Source: Escherichia sp. E4742 (GTDB taxonomy: Bacteria > Pseudomonadota > Gammaproteobacteria > Enterobacterales > Enterobacteriaceae). From it: DNA of 64,000 bases. The notes under the pieces were generated by a model. That model was not told the origin of the DNA, did no database searches, and was given only the letters and a program-made list of their open reading frames with translations. The position numbers and the translations under genes are program-made. The stretch covers positions 3,844,001 through 3,908,000 of the forward strand of contig NZ_CP040443.1 of the NCBI RefSeq assembly GCF_005843885.1, written 5' to 3'. Of the stretch, positions 1 to 10,759 are shown one piece after another (the first letter of the stretch is position 1; every line of letters begins with the position of its first letter).

Positions 1-80
1 CGATTGAGCAACCGGAAGTCCCTGAAGGTATAGTTAAAAAGAAAGAAAAAGCGAAATCCCCACGTCGTCGGCGGCGTTAA
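1..80 (+). CDS. dinG: DinG ATP-dependent helicase, C-terminal end (partial)
   Basis: The window opens inside a reading frame that stops at 78-80. Only about 25 codons are visible; they encode a lysine-rich then arginine-rich tail ending in five arginines. The stop lies 27 bp before ybiB, which is the spacing I recall for dinG-ybiB in E. coli. DinG is a LexA-regulated XPD-like iron-sulfur helicase that unwinds R-loops and D-loops. Identity rests on context, since no helicase motif is in view. Confidence 0.75.
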   Translation, partial: IEQPEVPEGIVKKKEKAKSPRRRRR

Positions 81-107
81 TGATGTGAGTCAGGTAAGGA
101 GTCGTAA

Positions 108-1070
<963 letters not shown>

Positions 1071-1081
1071 TTTTTCTCTCC

Positions 1082-1105
1082 GCCGGATGAGCACTGTCAT
1101 CCGGC
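1082..1105. terminator. Hairpin after ybiB, REP-like
   Basis: GCCGGATGA and TCATCCGGC form a 9-bp perfect stem with a 6-nt loop, followed by CTTTA. The sequence resembles a REP unit; it may end the dinG-ybiB transcript or protect its 3' end. There is no long T run. Confidence 0.6.
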
Positions 1106-1106
1106 C

Positions 1107-1156
<50 letters not shown>

Positions 1157-1210
1157 TCTGGCGCGCAGCATAAAAAAGCAACAGGCATATAACATAAACA
1201 GGAGTTAACT

Positions 1211-2296
<1,086 letters not shown>

Positions 2297-2302
2297 AAAA
2301 AA

Positions 2303-2324
2303 GCCCGTCCAGTGTCGGACGGGC
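2303..2324. terminator. Intrinsic terminator between hcxB and ybiJ
   Basis: GCCCGTCC and GGACGGGC pair around a 6-nt loop. Seven A residues before the stem give a T tract on the minus strand, so it is best placed to stop minus-strand transcripts coming from ybiJ; it may also slow hcxB transcripts. Confidence 0.75.
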
Positions 2325-2399
2325 AAACAAGGGTAACATAGGATCAATGAGGGTTAGAGCATATGCGTCTGTCGGCAAACAGACAGGGAAATACTTTTG

Positions 2400-2515
2400 C
2401 TGGATGTAGCGTAAACGCCATATCCGACCAACGGTTCGGATTTTGTAGGCCTGACAAGACGGGGTAGCGTCGCATCAGGCATCTGTTGTCGGATGCAGTG
2501 TAAACGTCTTATCCT
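2400..2515. repeat. Degenerate REP/BIME cluster
   Basis: Imperfect REP units: GGATGTAGCGTAAACGCC, then TAGGCCTGACAAGACG...GCATCAGGC, then CGGATGCAGTGTAAACG. The alternating orientation is that of a BIME between convergent hcxB and ybiJ. The units have diverged from consensus. Confidence 0.75.
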
Positions 2516-2524
2516 ACTTACGAA

Positions 2525-2785
2525 TTACTTATAGATAACCGCAGTTCCGCTTAATTTATTGTTGTTGGTGGCGGAAGTAATGCTGTATCCACTAGCCCCA
2601 GCAGCTGCAGCTTTCTCAGCCAGTTTCGCTTCCAGGGCATCGAGGGTGGATGCGCCATCGGCAGAAACTACGCCGATTTTGTTCATGCTCTGTGCCTGGG
2701 ATGCCGTTACCGGTTCCGCGGCAAATACGCCAAATGACAGAGTTGAAAGAGCCATAGCAGCAACAACAGTATTGATAGTTTTCAT
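2525..2785 (-). CDS. ybiJ: YbiJ, DUF1471 (YhcN/BhsA/McbA) periplasmic protein
   Basis: 86 aa. The first 22 residues form a Sec signal peptide ending FAA|EP. The mature part has the DUF1471 pattern: a small beta strand with IGVVSADGASTLDALEAKL, an alanine-rich helix, then GYSITSATNN and a final strand ending in VIYK. Members are small stress-induced periplasmic or outer-membrane proteins linked to biofilm and metal or acid stress; the function of YbiJ itself is unknown. It is a paralogue of McbA at 6816-7076 and has the same length. Confidence 0.92.
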   Translation of the reverse strand: MKTINTVVAAMALSTLSFGVFAAEPVTASQAQSMNKIGVVSADGASTLDALEAKLAEKAAAAGASGYSITSATNNNKLSGTAVIYK

Positions 2786-3049
2786 AATTAATCTCTCGCA
2801 GGTGATTTTTGTTTAAGTGACGTTGTTTCGTCGATGTGATGAGTATCACGTTTTTTTACGAGAGATAAAATCGAAGAGAATTGACCGCCTTGTTCAAATA
2901 AATTGATTGATATCTAACATATTGATAAACCATTTATTTGTTGTACTTATGGACCCGTTTTATATCGCATGGTAGTCACGGCAGCGTTAAAGGCACGGAA
3001 TGCCACGCAAAATACAAATTATACTCGCTATACATTCCGCCTGTTGCAG

Positions 3050-3316
3050 TTAACGTAACTGGCTGTCTTTCGAACCTCTGCGATTATATCCTGTATAAGC
3101 TGGTTTTTGTAAATCTTTCTCCTGCTGACAATGAATGCATAAGCGCACGCCAGGAATGGCTTCCCGACGGGCCTGCGGGATGGGGGTGCCACACTCTTCA
3201 CATTCATACAGGCTTTCGCCACGCGGAATTTCACCCCGAGCGCGAGCGATCGCATCTTCAATTGTACTGTTGATCTGTTCGTTGACGGCGTCATCGTTAG
3301 CCCAACCGGATGCCAT
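3050..3316 (-). CDS. ybiI: YbiI, DksA/TraR-type zinc-finger protein
   Basis: 88 aa. The C-terminal half holds a C4 zinc finger of the DksA/TraR kind: CEEC at about 39-42 and CIHC about 17 residues later, joined by the usual GxPIPxARREAIPGVRLC segment. The N-terminal part is a short helix with acidic residues (NDDAVNEQ) resembling the coiled-coil tip of TraR. It may bind the RNA polymerase secondary channel, but no target is established. It is transcribed just downstream of ybiX, 73 bp away, and so may be cotranscribed. Confidence 0.93.
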   Translation of the reverse strand: MASGWANDDAVNEQINSTIEDAIARARGEIPRGESLYECEECGTPIPQARREAIPGVRLCIHCQQEKDLQKPAYTGYNRRGSKDSQLR

Positions 3317-3389
3317 ATCGTCCTCCCCATATCAATGCTTGTACAGTTAAGTGTAGCTAATATAGGATCGAACTCGGGCAGTTCAAGCA

Positions 3390-4067
3390 TCAGATCTCCG
3401 ACCATTCCCGCAGCAGATTATGATAAAGATTGAGCAGCGACAGGATCTCTTCACTTTCACCGTAGCGGCTTTTCAGCGACTGAATATTGTTGTCCAGTTC
3501 AAACAGCATGGCGCGCTTTTTATCATCGCGGATCATCGACTGGATCCACATAAATGATGCCACTCGCACGCCGCGGGTTACGGGTGTCACGCAGTGCAGG
3601 CTGCTGGAGGGGTATAACACCAGATCGCCTGCCGGAAGTTTTACCCGATGTTGTCCGAAGGTGTCATTAACGACCAGTTCGCCGCCGTCGTAGCTTTGTG
3701 GATCGCTCAAAAACAGCGTGGCAGAAAGGTCAGTGCGCATCCAGCCGTTTTGCGGGTGACTGCGTACTGCACCATCCACATGAAAACCATAGGTTTCATT
3801 GTTCTGATAGCGATTAAACAGTGGCGTGGAAAGGGTACGCGGCAAGGCAGCGGCAAAGAACAAAGCATGTTGGTTAACCGCGTTCAGCACCTCATTTTGC
3901 AATTCGGCGTACAGGGCGCTGCGGATATCAACTTGCTGATTGTTCTTAACTTGTGCGCCTTGTGCGCCGGTGGTGACGCGTCCATCAACCCATTCGGCTT
4001 GTTCCAGTTGTTCAAGAAAACGCGCGACGTCCTGTGGCGATAACACGCCGGGAATGTGGTACATCAT
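3390..4067 (-). CDS. ybiX: PKHD-type Fe(II)/2-oxoglutarate hydroxylase YbiX (PiuC-like)
   Basis: 225 aa from ATG at 4067, chosen because GGAG lies seven bases upstream; the frame stays open 12 codons further but without a ribosome site, running into the terminator hairpin. The prolyl-4-hydroxylase-like domain shows the iron triad as HVDGAV (HxD) near residue 96 and a distal histidine in SSSLHCVTPVTRG, followed by the arginine that would hold 2-oxoglutarate. PiuC homologues lie beside TonB-dependent siderophore receptors, as here with fiu. The substrate is unknown, possibly a siderophore or receptor-related molecule. Confidence 0.95.
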   Translation of the reverse strand: MMYHIPGVLSPQDVARFLEQLEQAEWVDGRVTTGAQGAQVKNNQQVDIRSALYAELQNEVLNAVNQHALFFAAALPRTLSTPLFNRYQNNETYGFHVDGAVRSHPQNGWMRTDLSATLFLSDPQSYDGGELVVNDTFGQHRVKLPAGDLVLYPSSSLHCVTPVTRGVRVASFMWIQSMIRDDKKRAMLFELDNNIQSLKSRYGESEEILSLLNLYHNLLREWSEI

Positions 4068-4078
4068 ATAGGTTCTCC

Positions 4079-4101
4079 AAAAAGTGGGGCCTACGCCCCA
4101 C
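4079..4101 (-). terminator. Terminator-like hairpin abutting the ybiX ribosome site
   Basis: On the minus strand GTGGGGC and GCCCCAC (4-nt loop) are followed at once by TTTTT and then GGAGAACC, the ybiX ribosome site. It lies downstream of fiu, so fiu transcripts may stop here or partly read into ybiX. The plus strand also carries a T run after the stem (ATTTTT). Confidence 0.7.
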
Positions 4102-4120
4102 ACCGATTTTTAACAGTCAT

Positions 4121-4219
4121 GCCGGATGCGGCGCAAACGCCTTATCCGGCCTACAAAAGCATGCAAATTCAATATATTGCAGAGTTCACGTAGGCCTGAT
4201 AAGCGCAGCGCATCAGGCA
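4121..4219. repeat. BIME: two opposed REP units between ybiX and fiu
   Basis: A near-consensus unit GCCGGATGCGGCGCAAACGC...TTATCCGGCCTAC is followed by a spacer and an inverted unit TAGGCCTGATAAGCGCAGCGCATCAGGC. This is the standard REP pair of enterobacterial BIMEs, downstream of fiu. Confidence 0.92.
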
Positions 4220-4268
4220 GTCCTGTTCTCGCCATCAACATTAGTGAGCCCTGCACCCCACATCTGAA

Positions 4269-6551
4269 TCAGAAATGCATATTGGCGGTGAGCAGGAACG
4301 TTCTTGGTTCGCCCGGGTGATAACGATAGCCGCTCTTGTTGATCGAGGCGACGTAATCGGTATCAAACAGGTTGTAGACGTTTAGCTGGAAGTCGAGATT
4401 GCGATTAACCCGATATCCCAGTTTGGCATCGGCGACCCAATAACCTTCGGTAAACGCTGGCGTTCCCACCGCGCCGTCTGAACCTTTATGCATACTGCCG
4501 ATGTAACGCGCGCCCGCGCCAACGGAAATATCATCAGTTGCCTGATATTGGCTCCATAAGGTAAAGGCGTGTTCCGGCGTATATGGCAGAGATGATGAAC
4601 CATCCTGAGCCACATCCGCGCCATTTTTTATGGTCGCTTTTTGCTGGGTGTAGCCGCCAATCACCTGCCACGCGGGCGTGATATTCCCGGCCACGGATAT
4701 CTCATAGCCTTCGACGCGTTTCTTACCGTATTGTGAGTAAGTCCCGTCATCGTTTTGCTCAACTTCATTTTCGATATCAGTACGGAACAGCGCGGCGGTA
4801 AGCAACAGGCGTTTATCCAGCACCTGCCATTTGGTGCCAATCTCAGTGGTGTTGGCTTTTTGCGGTTTAAAGTCGGTGCGGCTGGCACTGTTACCGCTGC
4901 CAGACTGCGCAAGGGCGAAATTACTGCCGCCTGGTGGTTGTTGGGAAATGGCATAGTTAATATAGACATTGCCGTTTTCCGTCAGGTGATACAGCGCCCC
5001 GGCTTTCCAGTTGACCAGATTGCCCGACTTGGCAGTGTCGACGGTGGTGACCGGAGAACCGTTTGCCACGCCAGCAGGGCAGGTGACTGCGCCGCGTCCA
5101 CTGCCGCCGCAGGCGGTAGCACTGTCGTATTCAGTATGATAATTGTCCAGCCGAACTCCGCCGTTCAGCTCAAAATCACGGGTGATTTGCAGCGTATCGA
5201 AGGCATAAATTGCGAAGGTATCCGTCTGACCATTGGCGTTTGCGCCATTGCGCGTCAGGCCGCCGGGATGAATGCTGCTGTCAGGATGATAAATATTCAC
5301 CGCCGGTAACGTCACCGGATTAACGCCGTAGTTGGTCTGCGTTTCACGGGTAAATTCCACGCCAGTACTAACATCATGACCGATAGAGCCGGTATAAAAT
5401 GTGGTAGTCAGGTTGGTCTGGTTGGTGAGAATTTTATTACTCACATCTTTGGTGTTCGCCGTACGTGACCAGGTCCAACTATTCACATCGCTGGTGGGCT
5501 GGGTAATATTCGACGCCCCACCCATAATCGCCGTCATCAGGTAATCCTGCTTCACGCGCGACCAACGCGTAGTATTGCGAATGGTGGTGTTATCGTTGAT
5601 GTCGTGTTCAAAACGCATGGTGGCGGTATCGGTGGTCGAATCGTCGTAATCGGAATCCGTGCCATAAAAGTTATGCGTATCTACTTTTCCGGAATGATTC
5701 AGTGCCGCCGTTCCCGCAGATGGGGCGGAATAGCCGGGCAAACCGATGGTCGGAATACCGCCGTCTGGCGTGTTGTGCTGGGTGACATGCAGATAATTAA
5801 GATACAAACGATTCGCTGTGCCAAGGCCAAAAGCTACAGAAGGGGCGACGCCGTAACGCTCATTTTTGACTTTGTCGCGTCCGGCATCGTGCGTTTTTTC
5901 GCCCATCACATTCAGACGCACCGCGGAGGTATCGCCAATCACCTGATTGACGTCCAGCGTGCCGCGGCGGAACCAGGCGCTGCCAATACTGGCGGAGGCG
6001 TCAATGCCGGAATCATTGCGCGGCTGCTTGCTGATCATATTGATCGAGCCCGTCGGCGCGCTGCGCCCGTAGTCGGTGCCGGACGGCCCTTTAATCACTT
6101 CGACCTGCTCAGTATTGAAGGTGTCGCGCGAGACGCTGCCGATATCGCGAATGCCATCAATATAAATACTGTTAGAGGTGTCGGCACCGCGCATATAAAT
6201 GGCGTCGCCAGTGGTGGAGTTACCGTTCTCACCAGCAAAAAATGCGCCTACGCCGGGGACGTTTTTGAGTGCGTCGGTAAGGTTAGTCGCGCCCTGATCT
6301 TTAATCACCTGTTCGGAAATCACCGTCATCGTGCGGGTCGTATCCGCTACCGGACGCGAGAATTTCGGATCGGCAGATTGTTGTGGCGCATAAAGCGAAG
6401 GCGTTGATGCTTCGACAACCAGCGTGTCATCCGCGTTAGTTTGTCCTTCGGCGGCGAGTACCTGTGCCACAGGCGTGATGCCAATACAAAGACCGGCAAA
6501 GAACGTGAGCGAATGAAATTGTCTGGCAGGGAAATTGCGATTGTTTTCCAT
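4269..6551 (-). CDS. fiu: Catecholate siderophore TonB-dependent receptor Fiu
   Basis: 760 aa outer-membrane receptor. A signal peptide (about 1-34) is followed by a TonB box-like DTLVVEA, a plug domain (about 55-170) with the GPSGTDYG stretch, then a 22-strand beta-barrel ending in the outer-membrane signature phenylalanine (NMHF). Fiu imports ferric monomeric catechols such as dihydroxybenzoylserine and admits catechol-substituted beta-lactams. The Fur box about 100 bp upstream shows iron repression. The neighbour ybiX is an iron/2OG hydroxylase typical of such loci. Confidence 0.97.
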   Translation of the reverse strand: MENNRNFPARQFHSLTFFAGLCIGITPVAQVLAAEGQTNADDTLVVEASTPSLYAPQQSADPKFSRPVADTTRTMTVISEQVIKDQGATNLTDALKNVPGVGAFFAGENGNSTTGDAIYMRGADTSNSIYIDGIRDIGSVSRDTFNTEQVEVIKGPSGTDYGRSAPTGSINMISKQPRNDSGIDASASIGSAWFRRGTLDVNQVIGDTSAVRLNVMGEKTHDAGRDKVKNERYGVAPSVAFGLGTANRLYLNYLHVTQHNTPDGGIPTIGLPGYSAPSAGTAALNHSGKVDTHNFYGTDSDYDDSTTDTATMRFEHDINDNTTIRNTTRWSRVKQDYLMTAIMGGASNITQPTSDVNSWTWSRTANTKDVSNKILTNQTNLTTTFYTGSIGHDVSTGVEFTRETQTNYGVNPVTLPAVNIYHPDSSIHPGGLTRNGANANGQTDTFAIYAFDTLQITRDFELNGGVRLDNYHTEYDSATACGGSGRGAVTCPAGVANGSPVTTVDTAKSGNLVNWKAGALYHLTENGNVYINYAISQQPPGGSNFALAQSGSGNSASRTDFKPQKANTTEIGTKWQVLDKRLLLTAALFRTDIENEVEQNDDGTYSQYGKKRVEGYEISVAGNITPAWQVIGGYTQQKATIKNGADVAQDGSSSLPYTPEHAFTLWSQYQATDDISVGAGARYIGSMHKGSDGAVGTPAFTEGYWVADAKLGYRVNRNLDFQLNVYNLFDTDYVASINKSGYRYHPGEPRTFLLTANMHF

Positions 6552-6652
6552 TTAGCAGGTGACTTTTTCTTATATGTTTAAGTTTTCACTGTCACGAGAA
6601 AGCATCTCTGCAGATGCGATGCCACTGTTAATCCCGTAATAGTGTTCGTGAA

Positions 6653-6682
6653 AGTGATAATAATTTTGATAAGCATTATCAC
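6653..6682 (-). promoter_or_regulatory. Fur box upstream of fiu
   Basis: On the minus strand the sequence reads GATAATGCTTATC, six bases, TATTATCAC: overlapping copies of the GATAAT hexamer in both orientations, as in the 19-bp Fur consensus. It lies about 100 bp before the fiu start. Confidence 0.8.
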
Positions 6683-6815
6683 TTGGCGCGATTTTCTATC
6701 ACCCATTACGCGAAAAAGAAATACATTTATTTACATTGCGTTCATATTTGATGTTTTTTGATTACAAAACAGGCGAAAACTGCATCCAGAGGCGAATGCA
6801 GTTACGTTGGTGGGG

Positions 6816-7076
6816 TTATTTGTAGATGGTTGCAGTACCGAACATCTGGTCATTTCCGCCTGCGGAATTAATGACATAACCTTTCGCGCCTTGTTCGCGC
6901 GCTTTTTCTGCCAGTTTATCCTCCAGATCGCTTAGGTTTGATGCGCCAGTTGCTGAAACGGTACCGGCGGGCCGTAGCTGACCGCTGTCCTGGTTACTCA
7001 GAGGCTGCGCGGCATAAGCCGTGAAGGTGATTCCGCTCAGGACGGTGGCAATCAGTAGTGCGAGGCACTTTTTCAT
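6816..7076 (-). CDS. mcbA: McbA, DUF1471 colanic acid/biofilm-related periplasmic protein
   Basis: 86 aa from ATG at 7076 (the open frame continues 48 codons upstream but without a signal peptide at its start). Residues 1-22 are a signal peptide ending TAYAAQ. The mature part has the DUF1471 layout: GTVSATGASNLSDLEDKL, a helix, GYVINSAGG, and the terminal strand TATIYK. In E. coli, McbA (ybiM) is a target of McbR and affects colanic acid output and biofilm. It is a same-length paralogue of YbiJ about 4 kb away. Confidence 0.93.
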   Translation of the reverse strand: MKKCLALLIATVLSGITFTAYAAQPLSNQDSGQLRPAGTVSATGASNLSDLEDKLAEKAREQGAKGYVINSAGGNDQMFGTATIYK

Positions 7077-7351
7077 AATGACATCCTCAGAAATACAACG
7101 AGTAGTGCCTGATAAGTGTAGGTCGCCTGTGCGATGCAAATGACGCAAAAAATTGACAGAGATGTGCTTATTTTTTGAACGATATATTTTTACAAAATAA
7201 GACAAATCAATGACATGCATGATGCTGATTTTTATGGTGAATTGCTATAAGCCATAGTCATGTTAAGGTCTTTCGAAATGATAAACGCAGCCAGATATTT
7301 ACCCTGTCGCGTTATGCGGGTATCTTACGCCGCTGCTTAAAGGAGAATGCT

Positions 7352-8278
7352 ATGTCCGCCCAGAAACCGGGGTTGCATCCGCGCAACCGTCATCACAGCC
7401 GCTACGATCTCGCCACACTTTGTCAGGTCAATCCTGAACTCAAGCAATTCCTCACGCTTACACCCGCCGGGGAGCAAAGCGTAGACTTTGCCAATCCGCT
7501 GGCGGTGAAAGCGCTCAATAAGGCGTTGCTGGCCCATTTTTACGCCGTAGCGAACTGGGATATCCCGGACGGTTTTCTCTGCCCGCCAGTACCGGGCCGG
7601 GCGGATTATATTCATCACCTTGCCGATTTACTGGCTGAAGCAAGCGGAACAATTCCAGCTAATGCCAGCATTCTGGATATCGGCGTTGGTGCGAACTGTA
7701 TTTACCCGCTGATTGGCGTACATGAATATGGCTGGCGTTTTACCGGCAGCGAAACCAGCAGCCAGGCGTTAAGCAGTGCGCAGGCGATCATCAGTGCTAA
7801 TCCGGGGCTTAACCGCGCCATTCGTCTGCGTCGGCAAAAACAGAGCGGGGCGATTTTTAACGGTATCATCCACAAAAACGAGCAATACGACGCGACCTTG
7901 TGTAACCCGCCATTCCACGATTCCGCCGCTGCGGCACGGGCAGGTAGTGAGCGTAAACGCCGTAACCTTGGGCTGAACAAAGACGATGCACTGAACTTTG
8001 GTGGTCAGCAACAGGAGTTGTGGTGTGAAGGCGGTGAAGTCGCCTTTATCAAAAAGATGATTGAAGAGAGCAAAGGCTTCGCGAAGCAGGTGATGTGGTT
8101 TACCTCGCTGGTATCTCGTGGTGAAAACTTACCGCCGTTGTATCGTGCTCTGACGGATGTTGGCGCGGTGAAAGTGGTCAAAAAAGAGATGGCCCAGGGG
8201 CAAAAGCAGAGTCGCTTTATTGCCTGGACCTTTATGAACGACGAACAGCGTCGCCGTTTTGTCAATCGCCAGCGTTAA
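7352..8278 (+). CDS. rlmF: 23S rRNA m6A1618 methyltransferase RlmF
   Basis: 308 aa SAM-dependent methyltransferase (formerly ybiN). Motif I is ILDIGVGANCIYPLIG near residue 107 and the N6-adenine catalytic motif is NPPFHD near residue 183, matching RlmF/METTL16-type enzymes. It methylates A1618 of 23S rRNA. The basic N-terminus (HPRNRHHSRYD) is typical. The ribosome site is AAAGGAGAATGCT before the ATG. The 3' end overlaps convergent ybiO by four bases. Confidence 0.96.
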   Translation: MSAQKPGLHPRNRHHSRYDLATLCQVNPELKQFLTLTPAGEQSVDFANPLAVKALNKALLAHFYAVANWDIPDGFLCPPVPGRADYIHHLADLLAEASGTIPANASILDIGVGANCIYPLIGVHEYGWRFTGSETSSQALSSAQAIISANPGLNRAIRLRRQKQSGAIFNGIIHKNEQYDATLCNPPFHDSAAAARAGSERKRRNLGLNKDDALNFGGQQQELWCEGGEVAFIKKMIEESKGFAKQVMWFTSLVSRGENLPPLYRALTDVGAVKVVKKEMAQGQKQSRFIAWTFMNDEQRRRFVNRQR

Positions 8279-10500
8279 AGCGTTGGCTCCCCCGGCGGCA
8301 GCGGTTCTGCCGGGGCCGCGCCCGGAGCAGGAAGCACCTGATAAGTCTGCACTGGCGCGCGAACACCTGCTAGGTCGAAATGCTTTTTCACCTGGCTGTC
8401 GAGGGCAAAGCGTACCGTCCACTGTTTGAGTGGCAGGGTGGTGAACGAAACACGCAGTGTAAATGCGGTATTGCTTAAGCCGACAATCCCGGCAAAGTTC
8501 GGTTCACCAATAATCAGCCCGCGAATTTCTTCGTTTTCCATCAATTCCGCTACCGCATCTTTCAGTGCCTGATTGGCTTTATCAGCATCTTCATGGCGAT
8601 CAACATCGTAATTTGCCACCACCGAACCAATGCCGCGGACGAAGTTAGCAAAGGTGGTTATCGAAGACCACGGAATGATGTGATACGCCCCGGTATCCTG
8701 ACGCACGCCCACGGAGCGAATCGACATCCGTTCAACAGTGCCGGTCAACGGCCCGATAGTAACCAAATCTCCAGTGTTCATGCCGTTTTCAAACTGAATA
8801 AATACCCCGGTGATAATATCTTTCACCAGCGTTTGCGAACCAAACGAGATAGCCAGACCTAATGCCCCGGCACCTGCCAGCAATGGCGCGATATTGACGC
8901 CGATTTCCGACAACACAATCATGATGGTGATGGTACTGATAATCACCGCCAGCGCGTTGCGAAACAGCGTCAGCAGGGTACGCGTGCGGGCGCTGGGTAG
9001 CGGGCGGCCATGAATATCCGAAGCCAGCCGGTTTTCGATCAAACTGGCGAGCACCGTCCAGCCAACCGCCGAGAAGAAAAGAATGAGTGCGATACGGATC
9101 AGGATATCCACGGTTTTCTGCCCCGCGCCGTTTTGCAGCCAGTTCCAGAAATCGAACAATCCCCATGCGCTCAACAGCAACATTACCGCCACGCTGACTG
9201 TCAGAATACGCGCCGTTTTCAGCGCCGCCGAAAGCCAGCCATTCAGCCGTTTTTGCAGCTCCGGATAGTTACGTTGAGTATGTGGCGAGAGAGTGATGGT
9301 TTTCGCCAGCCAACGGGAAAACATACCGGAAACAAACGCCGCGATACCAATAATCGCCAGGCTGCGCACCGTTGCGCCCATCATAAATTTCAGGCTGTTT
9401 CCTGGATCGAACAACGAAAAGAAAAACAGCACGATAAAATAGGCGCTTGCCAGCCAGTGCCACACCAGCGCAAAGGCGCGGATAAACAGGCTGAAAAAGG
9501 CCAGCGAATGCTCCGCAAAGTTGAGCAAATGCTGGGTAATCTCTTTTTTATTACGAAAGATCAGGAACAACGCCCAGACGGTCATGCACAGCATAATGAT
9601 GACGTTCGCCAGCGCGCCAATTTGTACATTCACCTGATTAGAGATAATCGGCACTGCCACAATCAGGCCATAACCTATCAAACTGCTTAACCAGCTAAGG
9701 CGGCGACTCCAGTAACGGGCGCTCTCGTCCTGAATCGTGAACGGGCGCAGCTCCGCCACGTTTGGGCAAAAAATCAGGCGTAGTACGGCTTTGAAAAATT
9801 CAATCAGGGCAAAGGCGTTGAGAAACAAACTTTGTTGGAAAGCGATGGTGCGACTGCCCGCATTCAGGTTGTCGCTTAATACCTGGCCGACAAATAATGT
9901 CAGCGCCAGTAACAGCAGGTCGATAATAAACGCTCCGATAATCATCGCCGGAAGCTGCAACCAGTTACTGCGCTCACGATTTTTTTGCCGCGCCCACTGG
10001 CCCATTTTGCGATACAGCGGCAGCGCGCACAGGCGAATCAGCCAGTAAAAACCAAACACTAAAACCGCTAATATTGAAAAATGGGTCAGCGCATTGCTGA
10101 AGGTTTGTGGATTAAACGGCTTATGCGGGGAGCCAGTAATATTGCGATAAAGTTGCCCGAAGCGGGCGGAAAGGGCTTCACCATAATGGCGGCTGACTTC
10201 GGTGACTTTTTGCAGCACGGTTTGCTCTTCAACCAGCGTCGGCGGCACGATCTTCGGTACCGGTTCAGCAGGAGGCGTGGCGGCGACGGTGCGCAACTGG
10301 TCGATCAACTCTTTACGTGAGGTGTCGTTATCCAGCACATCCGCCAGTGCGCCATAGGCCGCTTTTTTTTGTTCGATATCCGGTTCCGGGGCCGGTTCAG
10401 TCGTTGAGTCCGTTGTCGTTGTGGTTGTAACGCCGGGTATGGATACCGCGTGGGCAGGTGCGCCCAGTAGGCAGAAGAGGATGAACAGGATCCACCGCAT
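8275..10500 (-). CDS. ybiO: Large-type MscS-family mechanosensitive channel YbiO
   Basis: 741 aa from ATG at 10500, preceded by the strong ribosome site GGAGGAG; the frame is open a further 81 codons into a BIME but that part is not protein-like. A signal peptide (MRWILFILFCLLGAPAHA) leads to a periplasmic region rich in T and P, about ten transmembrane helices, then the MscS domain (about 520-690), whose pore helix carries the run of small residues in LLAGAGALGLAISFGSQ. The C-terminus is proline/alanine-rich. It gates under membrane tension in osmotic downshock. Confidence 0.96.
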   Translation of the reverse strand: MRWILFILFCLLGAPAHAVSIPGVTTTTTTDSTTEPAPEPDIEQKKAAYGALADVLDNDTSRKELIDQLRTVAATPPAEPVPKIVPPTLVEEQTVLQKVTEVSRHYGEALSARFGQLYRNITGSPHKPFNPQTFSNALTHFSILAVLVFGFYWLIRLCALPLYRKMGQWARQKNRERSNWLQLPAMIIGAFIIDLLLLALTLFVGQVLSDNLNAGSRTIAFQQSLFLNAFALIEFFKAVLRLIFCPNVAELRPFTIQDESARYWSRRLSWLSSLIGYGLIVAVPIISNQVNVQIGALANVIIMLCMTVWALFLIFRNKKEITQHLLNFAEHSLAFFSLFIRAFALVWHWLASAYFIVLFFFSLFDPGNSLKFMMGATVRSLAIIGIAAFVSGMFSRWLAKTITLSPHTQRNYPELQKRLNGWLSAALKTARILTVSVAVMLLLSAWGLFDFWNWLQNGAGQKTVDILIRIALILFFSAVGWTVLASLIENRLASDIHGRPLPSARTRTLLTLFRNALAVIISTITIMIVLSEIGVNIAPLLAGAGALGLAISFGSQTLVKDIITGVFIQFENGMNTGDLVTIGPLTGTVERMSIRSVGVRQDTGAYHIIPWSSITTFANFVRGIGSVVANYDVDRHEDADKANQALKDAVAELMENEEIRGLIIGEPNFAGIVGLSNTAFTLRVSFTTLPLKQWTVRFALDSQVKKHFDLAGVRAPVQTYQVLPAPGAAPAEPLPPGEPTL

Positions 10501-10649
10501 GACTCCTCCAGTGAGAAAACAGAGCAAAAAGATAAGTATAGATGCTGGGGGAGGGGCGATTTTAAATGAGAGGAATCTGGTGTGCCTCCCTTTCGGGTGA
10601 AAGGGAGGAAGGGATATTAAGCAGGTTGCTGACAACGTGCGGGCTTTTT

Positions 10650-10749
10650 GCCGGATGCGGCGTGAACCCCTTATCCGTCCTACAAGTTCATGCAATTTTA
10701 ATAAGTTGCCATATATCCTGTAGGCCTGATAGGCGTAGCGCATCAGGCA
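10650..10749. repeat. BIME between ybiO and glnQ
   Basis: Two opposed REP units, GCCGGATGCGGCGTGAACCC...TTATCCGTCCTAC and TAGGCCTGATAGGCGTAGCGCATCAGGC, separated by an A/T-rich spacer. It lies just downstream of glnQ, the end of the glnHPQ operon. Confidence 0.9.
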
Positions 10750-10759
10750 ATGTGTCTTA

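Noticed and set aside
3028..3405. Larger frame overlapping ybiI on the same strand
   Set aside because: It is in a different frame from the conserved zinc-finger protein and lacks domain sense; ybiI explains the region.
5604..6407. 267-codon open frame antisense to fiu
   Set aside because: It lies wholly inside the conserved fiu coding region, has no ribosome site and its product is low-complexity arginine/isoleucine-rich; it is a shadow of fiu codon use.
9010..9690. 226-codon open frame antisense to ybiO
   Set aside because: The product is rich in Q, R and H, typical of reversed membrane-protein codons, and overlaps YbiO transmembrane helices; no start signals.
10501..10743. 81-codon N-terminal extension of ybiO
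   Set aside because: It reads through REP DNA, and a strong GGAGGAG site with signal peptide marks the start at 10500.
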